NCBI GenBank assembly: GCA_958009055.1 | Contig: OY253662.1 | Span: forward strand, 310,001-374,000 | Source of the DNA: Choricystis sp. odSpoLacu1 | Taxonomy: Eukaryota > Chlorophyta > Trebouxiophyceae | Direction of reading: 5' to 3' | Length of the DNA stretch: 64,000 nt | Shown: piece by piece, positions 55,811 through 64,000 of the stretch | Numbering within the stretch: the first letter of the stretch is position 1 | Layout of the letters: every line of letters begins with the position of its first letter | Translations under genes and position numbers: made by a program | Notes under the pieces: model-generated | What the model saw: the letters and a program-made list of their open reading frames with translations, nothing else | Databases searched by the model: none | What the model was told of the DNA's origin: nothing

Positions 55811-56163
55811 AGTGAAGGGGGAAGGTTGTGTGCTTTTATTTTACTATGGAGAGAGAGAGCGCGGTCAACAGAGAGAAACATGTTTTTGATGTGTGAACCA
55901 AGTTAGAAAAACACAACGGTCGAAAAAAAATCCAACCCCCCCTTTACTCACTCTCTCTCTTCACCCAAAAAAAAACTCTCGCAGGGGTCACCCCTGCCGC
56001 CCTCAAGGGAGTGGAGGATGGGGGGTGGAAGGAAAGAGAGAGTGTGTTTGTGTGTGGGGGGGAGAAAGAGGAACGAGAAAAAAACAATCCCCCTCTTTCT
56101 CATTGCCTCGTTCCCAAAAACACAACCCTCACCCGCCCTGGGAGGGGGCAGGGGCGGCGGTAC
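55811..56163. other. gene-poor interval with simple repeats
   Basis: About 350 bp of purine/pyrimidine-biased sequence: GA tracts, A8 and A9 runs (55924-55975) and TTCT-rich stretches. Contains the 3' end of the repeat protein gene. Nothing else recognised. Confidence 0.35.
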
Positions 56164-56520
56164 ATGGCTTCACGGTGGTGCTCAGCGAGGGTGGGCAGCG
56201 AGCAGAGAGAGAGAGAGGAGACAGGGGGGGGGGGGGGGAGAGAGGAAAGCGAGGAAAGTCGGGCCGACGAGAAGAAAAACGTGTGCGAAGCCCAAGACGC
56301 CGTCATTGGTTTCATGGACCAGCAGCGGAACGCTGTCGCGCGCTTGGCCGATGCGATGGAGGGCCTCATGGTCGCGTTTACCGACCAACGCGACATGGAC
56401 GCCAGGTTGGCCGTGGACCCCAACCTGGGTCCAGGGGAGACTGAGGCGCAGGCAGCGAGAAAGTACTACAAGCTGCAAATCACGCTTGAGGCCACGGTGG
56501 GTGAAGTCTTGCGGTCTTAG
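56164..56520 (+). pseudogene. fragment carrying a second 'DQQR' module
   Basis: From ATG 56164 to TAG 56518-56520, 118 codons. The first half is simple-sequence coding (QREREETGGGGGREESEE). The second half matches the C-terminal module of the gene at 51346-52322: AVIGFMDQQRNAVARLADAM, AFTDQRDMDARLAVDPNLGP and QAARKYYKLQITLEATVGEV versus FMVEQRDAVARLAAAMEDHI, FADQRDVWADFAPNPELAPD and EEQARQCRELQDELHAVVER. With only the C-terminal part and a low-complexity front it looks like a truncated copy or a last exon with unrecognised upstream exons. Confidence 0.5.
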
Positions 56521-56703
56521 GGGGGCGAGTCTTTTTTTCTTTTTTTAAAAGGGTTCTGGGCGACACGTTTTTTTTTGGGGGGGGGGGGGATGGGGTGGGG
56601 GCAAGTGTGTGTGTGTGGCGTCATGGACGCGAGATTGAGGTGTGTGTGGAGGGAGAGAGCGTGTGGGTGGGAGTGCGGAGAGAGAGGAAAGAGAAATCCT
56701 AGT

Positions 56704-57577
56704 CTACTTGCCACCATGCTCCCTCTCAGCCAGCTCCTTAAACCTCGCCAAATCCGCCGCTAGCACCCTCTCCACCAAGGGTGAGACTGCGGCCGCGACG
56801 GGGGCCAGCGCGGACGGCACCTCGTACGAAATGGTGAGTTTCACAGAGCACGCAGTCTTGGGGGCGGCTGCAGCCCGGTAAAACCGAATGGCCCCCCGGT
56901 TGGCGATGTCGATGGCGCCGCCCAGGGAGCCGCCCGTCGACCCGGGCACGCTGCGCCAGTGAATCTTTTGGTGGCGGACGGGGGTCAGGTTTTGGGCCAG
57001 CCAGGAGAACTGCCACTGGCGCCCAAACTGTTCGGTGGAGAGCAGCCAGCGCGACATGCGGTCGTCGTCGGGTTGGACCTAGATAGAGTGGAGAGGGAGG
57101 GAGGAAAAAAGAGGGGGTTGGTTTTTTGATGATGTGTCTTTTCTCCTCCACCTTACCACCACCACACCAACCACACCAACTCCTCCCACCTACCTCCACA
57201 CTCGCGATCCACGGCATCCACGTCGGGATGCGCTCCCTTTTCTCCCACATCTCCCAGCACGTCTCCAGGGGGACGCCCACCCCGATCTCGGCCGTGTTGT
57301 CCAGCCACTGGGCGCGGGTGAGGGTGAGGGAGCGGGAGTTGTTGTGACGGGTGGAGCGTGGGCGAGGGGCTGGTGTGTGGGTGGGTGGGGGTGGGTTGGC
57401 GTCAAAGGAAGCAAGAAAAACGGCGGAAGGGATGGGTGAACGAAAACGCGCCCTGCCTCTCCCCTCTTCACAGGACGTTCCGACACGTCCCACACACACG
57501 CACCGTGCATCGACCGGGGCGGCGCGCCCGCAGCGGCCACACGCGCGTGCGCCGCTGTCGGCGGGGCGGAGGGCAGC
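56704..57577 (-). CDS. SRPBCC (polyketide cyclase/dehydrase-like) lipid-binding protein, probably plastid
   Basis: Exon 57307-57194 (WLDNTAEIGVGVPLETCWEM then WEKRERIPTWMPWIASVE) and exon 57078-56704 (VQPDDDRMSRWLLSTEQFGR, IHWRSVPGSTGGSLGGAIDI, RAAAAPKTACSVKLTISYEV, ending LARFKELAEREHGGK). Helix-grip START/Bet-v1-like fold; the W..I..M..WM..I.SV and W.S..G..N.G.I.F patterns match the cyanobacterial/plastid cyclase-dehydrase family. Stop TAG. The 5' exon is uncertain: an ATG at 57577 (MLPSAPPTAAHARVAAAGAP, transit-peptide-like) runs to a GTGCGT donor but joins out of phase, while the phase-compatible frame has no ATG. A one-base indel or another exon is likely. Confidence 0.72.
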
Positions 57578-58264
57578 ATTTGTGGTGGCGGTTGGTGGTG
57601 TGTGTACCTGGCGCCGAGCGCGGGGAAGCAGGTGGGGATGAGAGTGGAACGTGCGCGCGTGCAGCCAGGGGAGAGAAGGGGGGCGAGCTCGGGGGGCGAG
57701 CAGAAGAGAGAAAATGCAATGGTGTGTCCCGACGCTGCGTCTCCGTTTTTTCTTTCCCTCTCTTCGCTCGATCAAAAATGTTTACAGGGGTTGTCAGCTC
57801 TCTTCCCAGTCTCTCTCTCTCTCTCTGTAGAACGTGTGTGCAGACGTCGGGGTATAGTTTTGGTGGTAATCACGGGAAAAGGGTGGGGGGGCGAAACACG
57901 GGCAACAAAACTGCGTGTGTGTTTTGCCACCACCACCATCCCACACAATTTCGCAACAAGTCGTCAGGGGAAAGGAGGGCGGAGCCGACAGCAGTGTCCT
58001 GCTGTGAGTTGCCCCCCCCCCCCCCCCCCCCCCCCTTGGAAAAATTGGGGGTTGGTCGGAAATGAAAAAAAGTCACGGGGGGGTCAAAATTGGGGGGGGT
58101 CTCTCTTTTTGGTAACTCTCGGACAGTGATGTTTCCTGTACAATGCCGTGTCAAAACTGGGGCGGAGGCTCAGGCCACCGAGGGGGGGCACGGGGCAGAG
58201 GAAGCGAAAGAGCGACCAAGCGTCGGACACTCTTCCCCCCCACCCCCCCTCTTTCCCAATCCAC
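57578..58264. other. gene-poor interval with long C run
   Basis: About 690 bp upstream of the SRPBCC gene and downstream of the START gene. It includes CT tracts at 57810-57830, a 24-base C run (58012-58035) and several G runs. No coding motif found. Probably the SRPBCC promoter plus the 3' UTR of the START gene. Confidence 0.35.
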
Positions 58265-61003
58265 CTACACAAAAATCGCCACCACCGTGGCCAGTGCCAC
58301 GACACACCTCCGCCTCCACACGACCAGCGCCCCGTTGCGGCCGCCACTCATCGGCACGCCTCCGCGCGCAAGAGCATCGGCCAACGCCGCCCACTCGGCA
58401 CCACACGCGCCATCCTCCCCATCATACGCGCCATCAAAGTCGGCGGCGTGGTGAGAGAAGGGGGGCATGCCCAGGGCGCGGGGCGGGGGGCGGGGCAGGC
58501 GGCAGTGGGGGGAGGCCGCACGGAAAGCGGCGGCAAAGCGTTGCACCGAGGGCCACAGGCCCTTGCGCACCGCCAGGTTGACGAAGCCAGGGCGGGCGGA
58601 GGGGTCCTCAAAGTAGATGGAGATGACTTCGGCGGCGGTGGGGGGGGTGGGCTCCGCGCCGAGGATGGTGCTGCCGCCACCACCACCACCCACCACTGGC
58701 CTCGCCGCCCGGAACAGCAGGCAGCACACGTAGTCGCCGATCACGACGCCCCCCTCCGGGCCGTCGGGGGAGGGGGAGGCGGGGTGGTGGGTGCCCACCG
58801 CGATTGAGTACGCACCTCCATCCGCGGGGCGGTGCCACGCGCGGCGGCTATACACGTAGAGCCTGTGCCGCAGCGGGCGCGGCCAACGGCACCGGTAGAC
58901 GGCCGTGCCGGTTTCAGGGCAGAGTGGATCGGGGGACGTGGTGGACGTGGTGGTGGAGGACGCGTCTGTTTGGATCGGTAAACGCCACGTCGCGGCGCAC
59001 GTGTCGTCCCACCCAAACCGCGACCGGTCGTCCCCCTGGAACGCGCGCAACGCGGCGGGGGATGCGCCATCCAGCACGGCGTGGGTGCGGTACACGTACA
59101 GGCCGCGGCGCAGGGGGCGGCGCCAGGCCCAGTAGGCGAGGCCGAGGGCGGGACTCGTTTCCTGAATGATTGGTTCCCACCCCGTGGACGCCCAGCCAGA
59201 CGTGTCGGGCTCACCCAGCAGCGACCCCGGGGCGCCGCACGGGGGCGGGCCTCCTGAGGCGGTCAGGGCGGCGGCGGCGCCGGGTTCGTTGAGCAGCGCG
59301 CCAAACGCCAGCAGGTGGGAGGTGGGGACGGAGGCCCGCACGCGCGGCGGCACGCGGCCGCCGCCCCCCCCCCCCCGCCAGCGCCGCCGCCATGCTGGAC
59401 GCGGGGTCGGCCGGCTGCGCCTCCACCGCGTCCTCAAACGGGGTGAGCTCCCGCTCGGGGGCGGGGGAGGCGGGCGGGGAGGAGGGGGTGGAGCGCGGCG
59501 GCGGCGATGGCGGAGGCAGCGCCCGCGCACGCGCACCGTCCACCCGGGGCGGCGTCGACGGCGGCTCACTGACGGCGCGCCGGGCGGTGGAAGGAGGTGG
59601 GGATGGTGTGGCGGCTGCAGCTGTGTCGGCGCACGTGTCGGACGCTGAATCAGCGTCCACCGTCGACGGCGGCGGCGACGGAAACGACGTGACGGTCGTT
59701 GGCGTCGAGGGGCGCGCCCACGGCGGCGGCGAGGCGGGGCGGCAGGGCGTGCAGGAGGGGGTGGTGTCGCCATCCAGCAAGCCGGCCAAATCGTCCGTCG
59801 ACCCGGGGCACGACACCGGGAAGGAGGAGAGGCGGCGCGGCAGGGAGGGTGGAGGCGGCAGCGACGGCGGCGGCGTCACCGCCTCGACCACCGCCTTCTC
59901 CACGCTGGGCGCCACGCTCAGCGCAGCAGTCGCGGCCGCCCGGGCGGCCGCCGTGCGGCGGGCGGAGGACGCGGAGCGCGGCGGGCGCGGCGGGCGGGGG
60001 GCGGGAGGCGTCGGCGCGACGAGCGCCTGCGGCGGCGGCGCCACCAGCTGCTGCACTGCCGCCACATCGCCCGCCTTCCTCACAGCCACCCTCAGACTGG
60101 GCAACACGTGCACCTCCACCACCGCCAGCCCGCGCAACAGTTCCACCGCGAGGGCGGGGGACGCGGGCGCGTGGCGCAGCGCGCGCGCGCCGCCGACGGC
60201 GCGCAGCGCGGCCGCGTGACACCTCGCCGCCGCCGCCAGGCACAGCCAGGCGTAGGCGGCCAGGGGGGCGGTGATGAGGACGGCGAGGGCGGTGGCGGGG
60301 AGGGGGTGCTGGCCGTGCGGCTGTGGGGGAGGGAGTGGGAGGGGAAAGGCGAGAGGAGCCAGGCAGGCGCGCTCGCGAGCGCGCGTGGCCAGCGAGCGAC
60401 GAGAGGGAGGGGAGGGAGAGCAGCCCCTCACGCAGGCCCCCGCCCGCCTCAGCCTCGTCACGGTGGCAAGCTTGAGGGCGGCCTCGTGAGAGTGGGACAA
60501 GAGCGGTGGGGCGGCGAAATCGAGGCACGTGCTGCGGTGGAAAGAGAAGCAAAAACGACGGGCGAAATTCAGGCCGCCAAAGCGGAGCAGCCCGCGCCCC
60601 GCCCCCCTCTGCGCGCCCCCACTGCCTCTCCACACACAGCCGTCAGTCCCACACACTCACCACTCTCCAGTCGGGGCGCCACGTCTCTAGCACGGTTTGC
60701 AGGACGGAGCTGGGGGGAAGGAGAAGGAAACGTCGGGAGAGGGGCGTGAGCGGTGTCCCCTGTGGCGCGGGGGGGCGGAGTGCGGCTTCCCTGGGCGCCT
60801 CCCACCTCCCTCTCCCCCGCATTTGACGCAAACACACTCGCCACCGTGTCGAAAGCGGTGCAAGGCCGCGCGTGGGCTCAGCAAGGGGGCGCCGCCACCA
60901 CACACACCCACCACCTCTCCAACCACGCTCACCGCGTGCACGCTGTCAGCAGGTACGCGCCCACGCCCGCCAGCACGGGGGTGAGGGACGCGTCGTCTTG
61001 CAT
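58265..61003 (-). CDS. START-domain membrane protein
   Basis: About 725 residues; exons 61003-60933 (MQDDASLTPVLAGVGAYLLT), 60709-60661 and 60320-58265; stop TAG. Exon 3 opens with a hydrophobic segment LPATALAVLITAPLAAYAWL, so the N-terminus is membrane-anchored. A Pro/Ser/Thr/Ala-rich linker of about 250 residues follows. The C-terminal third is a StAR-related lipid-transfer domain: GLYVYRTHAVLDGASPAALR, FQGDDRSRFGWDDTCAATWR, then a strand series including YVCCLLFRAARPVVG and a C-terminal helix FVNLAVRKGLWPSVQRFAAA. The protein ends in a second hydrophobic segment (CVVALATVVAIFV). The frame shifts at a 12-C run (59364-59375) between linker and START domain. Ligand unknown (sterol, phospholipid or pigment lipid). 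Confidence 0.75.
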
Positions 61004-61380
61004 TGAGGGTTGTGTGTGTGTCGGAGGCGGCCAGAGGGGCACACAGACGGGAAAGAGCAGAGGGGCCGCCGACCGGCGGTGTTTTTTGGGCCGGCGCGCG
61101 TGTCCGTGTTTGTTTCAACCAGCCCGTGCGACACGGAATGCGCAGTGCAGGCGTACGTGCGCTGGCACTGGCGCAAGCGGGGCGGGGAGGGGAGGTGGTC
61201 CCGCGCGCGCGCCCGAGAGACGGGGGTCGCGCTGTGTCGAGAAACGCGATAAGAAGAGTGCCGGGCGTTTTTCTTCTCTCGCGCGCACACCCCCACTCTT
61301 TCGACAGGCCCGGACGGCGCGCCTCCCCTTTCTAACGACACACAACCACGCCGTCGCACACAGCGCGTGCGTCGCTCCGC
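61004..61380. promoter_or_regulatory. divergent promoter, START gene / DGAT2
   Basis: About 377 bp between divergent ATGs of two lipid-related genes. GT/TG tract directly upstream of the START gene; ACACACAACC tract near 61340. No TATA box or gene detected. Confidence 0.45.
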
Positions 61381-63001
61381 ATGAGGGCCACCGTGTCGGT
61401 CGTCGACGGCGGCGGCGCGGGTGAGGATGGGTGGGTGTGGCGCGCAGGGAGCAAGGCACAACACCTTTGCCACCTCTCTCGGCAGGCACACACACACGCA
61501 CACGCGTGTCGTGCGAGTGATACTCTGCGATTGGGGGTGGCAGATGGGAGGGTGGCGCTCGCGCCTCGACACCCGGACGTGCGACGGCTTTTTGCATGGC
61601 GTGCGCCCATGCAAAACAGCCCCTCTCGGCCGCCGACCCGCCCCCGTCAACCGCTCCAACTGCGCACCGTGTGGCACCATACGACACGCACGCACCGTCG
61701 CGCGTCAAGGGGTGGGGGTGTTGCGCTGTGAGTGTGACTCCCCCCCCCTCCCGCGCAGGGCGCAAGCACAGCGTGCCTTCGCCTCTCACGACACCACCCC
61801 CCACCTTCCCACAGCCACGCCGACCTTCTCCAAACCCGTCCCTCCTCCTGACACATCCACCACCTCCTCGTTCGTCTCCATGCTGGCGTCCGCCGCGTCC
61901 ACCGCTGCCGTGGGCGCGTACGTGGGCTCAATTTTCATCGTCGTCGCGACGCTGATCATTGCCACGCTCTGCCTGCCCCACCCGGTCGCCGTCGCGTGGC
62001 TGGCGTTGATGGTGAGAAGAGAGAGAGGAAGGATGTATGTGAGTTTTTTTTTAAGAGAGAGAGAGAGAGAACACGACCCCACCCCACCACCCCACACACT
62101 CAGGCCGCCTCGTTCTGCCTCCCGCTCACCGACCCCGGCCCCCTCGCCACCCGTTTCACCCGCTTTGCCATGGCGTCCGCTGCTGACTACTTTCCTGTGA
62201 AGTTGGTGCTGGAGGATGAGGCGGCGCTCAAGGCGGGGCGTCAGTATGTTATTGGTAAGTGAGGGAAGAAAAACAAGTTTTTTTTGTTGTTGTTTTTCTT
62301 CGCATCTTCCGTTGCTCACGCGACACACACACCACCACCCCAATCCCACTTCAGCCTACGAACCCCACTCCGCCCTCCCTGTCGGCCTCCCCGTCGCCTT
62401 TTGCGACCTGTCCCCCCTCTCCCCCCCCTCCCTCCACCCCGTCCGCACCCTCGCTTCCTCCGCCTGCTTCCGTGTCCCCCTGGTGCGCCACCTGTGGTGG
62501 TGGCTGGGGGGGCGGCACGCGTCGGCAGCGAGTGCTCACGCGCTGTTGGCCAGTGGTCACTCGGTCGCCGTCTGCCCGGGCGGCGTGCGCGAGTGCGCTT
62601 ATTTGAAGAAAGGTGAAGAAACAGTCTTCGTCACCCAACGCTCAGGCTTTGTCAAGCTGGCGCTGGCCGCGGGGGCGCCCATTGTGCCCGTGTTTGCGTT
62701 TGGCCAGACGGACGCGTACTCGTTTGCCCTCCCCGGCCCTCCCCTCTTCTCCGCCTCCTTCGTCTCCCGCGCCGCCCGAGCGGTGGGGTGCATGCCCCTG
62801 CTGATGTGGGGGGTGGGGGGGACGCCGCTGCCGCACCGGTCGCCGATCACGATTGTGGTGGGGCGGCCGATAGGGGGCGGGGCGCCGATTGCGACTCCCT
62901 CCACCGACTTGGTGGCTGCGACACTGGACAAGTATGTGGCCGCCTTAACGGCGTTGTATTGGCGGCACGCCAAGGAGGGGGTGCCGCTGACGGTGTTGTG
63001 A
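61381..63001 (+). CDS. DGAT2: diacylglycerol O-acyltransferase type 2 (DGAT2)
   Basis: ER enzyme for the last step of triacylglycerol synthesis. Four exons: 61381-61420, 61815-62011, 62104-62254, 62355-63001; 344 residues; stop TGA. The N-terminal hydrophobic hairpin lies in exon 2 (GAYVGSIFIVVATLIIATLC). Exon 3 has ATRFTRFAMASAADYFPVKL, exon 4 the active-site motif YEPHSALPVG in the EPHS form found in plants and algae (HPHG elsewhere), RHLWWWLGGRHASAAS, SVAVCPGGVRECAYLKKGEE, SGFVKLALAAGAPIVPVFAF then GQTDAYSF, and ITIVVGRPIGGG near the end. Donor and acceptor sites are all GT-AG. Green algae commonly have several DGAT2 genes; this is one member. Confidence 0.93.
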
Positions 63002-63625
63002 AAGAGAGTGGGGTGGGGTGGGGGCGATTTTTGTTTTCGCACAAAGACACACCTTCCGTGTTTCTTTGCTCCCTGTCCCCCGTGTTTTCCTTGGTTTGGG
63101 GTGTGAGTGTCCGGCGTCTGAAGCCCGGAGCCGCCTTCTGCGGTCCCTGCGGGCGAGTCGTGCCCCTTCCCCCCTCCCTCGAGGGGGTGCGTCGTTTTAC
63201 TTTTCGCTGCGCCCCCCCTCGCGTCATTGTGTACAGCCCTTCCCTCCCTTCCCCCCACCCATCACATTTTGTCTCTGGGATCGCATTCCAAAAACAACGA
63301 CGGCCGCCTGCGTGTGTGCGCGTGCGCGCGCACACACACACACACTTCGCGCCTTGTTCTTCTTTTCGTTCGCTCCCCCTGTGTTTTCCTCTCTCTCTCT
63401 AGGCCCCGTCTGCTTTCTCGCTGCTTCGTTTGCACTGTGTGTTTTTACGCTGCGTGGTTTTAGGTCCTCTGGCGCACTTCGATTTATTTTTTAGAACACT
63501 GCAACAAAAACAAAAACAAACTATTTTTTTCGTTCAATCACATCTGCTTTCCACTTTTCAACCTACCGACCTCCACACACACACACACCTCTCCCCCCCC
63601 CACACACACACCACACATCAACCCA
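63002..63625. other. intergenic region between DGAT2 and the last gene
   Basis: About 620 bp, T-rich and pyrimidine-biased from 63360 on, with CA repeats at 63335-63346 and 63573-63612 just before the next ATG. No TATA box, RNA gene or conserved coding sequence was recognised. Confidence 0.4.
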
Positions 63626-63803
63626 ATGGCCATCCTCGGTCTGCGTGTTGTCGGCCCCACCGTCGCGGCCGCCCTGGTCGCGTCGACGTCGGCCTGGTGG
63701 TTCACCCCCGCGCTCTGCCACACGTCCCGCCCTGAAACGACCGCCACCTACACCGCCGAACGCGGGTCGCACGTTGCCAAGTTCCAGTCGGTCGACCGCA
63801 CGA
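63626..63803 (+). CDS. first exon of a small membrane or secreted protein (cut by window end)
   Basis: MAILGLRVVGPTVAAALVAS continues TSAWWFTPALCHTSRPETTA and ends ..VAKFQSVDRT at a GTGAGT donor (63804). One hydrophobic segment at residues 8-27 suggests a membrane anchor or mitochondrial inner-membrane small subunit; the family is not recognised. Further exons should lie downstream of 63803; none was confidently found before 64000. Confidence 0.55.
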
Positions 63804-64000
63804 GTGAGTCGGAGTGGAGAGGGGGAGGAAGAGGGCGTTTCGGCCGCTGCGACGTCGCCTCGGTACCAATGCGCCGAGTACCTGCCCGCTGCTGCCCCAC
63901 CCACCCACCCCCGCCCCTCAACGCCACTAGCGGTGGGGGTGGGGGCTGTGTCGAGTGCGAATGGGGGGGCAACCGCGAGCGGGGACGCGTGCAAGGGGCC

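Noticed and set aside
54859..55881. Pro/Ala-rich minus-strand frame opposite the second repeat protein
   Set aside because: Same reason: the plus strand carries the signal peptide and the shared GRRL motifs; the minus frame is a composition effect.

Overview
This is GC-rich, gene-dense nuclear DNA from a single-celled eukaryote, most likely a photosynthetic microalga and probably a green one. Evidence: short GT-AG introns (about 50-200 bp, donors usually GTGAG or GTGCG); a PcyA-type bilin reductase; a DGAT2 with the plant/algal EPHS motif; an ARG1-type DnaJ; an argD-like aminotransferase with a possible transit peptide; plus ordinary eukaryotic genes (alpha-tubulin, SmD1, RAPTOR, Listerin, NDUFA2). 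Species assignment is not possible from the window alone.

Layout. 0-8.6 kb: mitochondrial bL33m, IBA57, a very long low-complexity protein, an ARG1-like J-protein and complex I NDUFA2. 8.6-25.2 kb: a strictosidine-synthase-like protein, RAPTOR (TORC1), alpha-tubulin, the GRC3/NOL9 polynucleotide kinase, the Golgi protein SYS1 and the ribosome-quality-control ligase Listerin. 25.4-31 kb: two class-III aminotransferases (acetylornithine type and GABA type) flanking an IMPACT/YigZ protein, then a PLAC8 protein. 31.2-37.4 kb: one six-exon gene for a secreted or membrane glycoprotein of about 1,840 residues ending in an ALK-type glycine-rich domain. 37.6-48.8 kb: a C1orf74/DUF4504-like protein overlapping BLOC1S1, PcyA head-to-head with a MINDY deubiquitinase, RMD1/DUF155, NADP-isocitrate dehydrogenase, SmD1, a TMBIM/Bax-inhibitor protein and a PKA-regulatory-subunit-like protein. 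49.3-56.5 kb: an accessory block of unrecognised genes (a secreted protein, two related secreted Gly/Ala/Ser repeat proteins with dibasic GRRL/GRKL motifs, and two copies of an unrecognised 'DQQR' module). 56.7-64 kb: an SRPBCC lipid-binding protein, a START-domain membrane protein, DGAT2 and the first exon of a small membrane protein.

Points for care. (1) Alpha-tubulin carries an in-frame TAA exactly at Gln233, while none of the roughly 33 gene ends I read uses TAA; TGA and TAG terminate all of them. (2) Many genes change frame at C homopolymers or (CG)n runs. In PLAC8 and PcyA one missing C restores the frame exactly, so these look like assembly indels and not dead genes. (3) Two genes have in-frame TGAs that sit inside possible 48-54 nt introns. 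The 49-56 kb block and the 31-37 kb gene are the best candidates for undescribed biology here.
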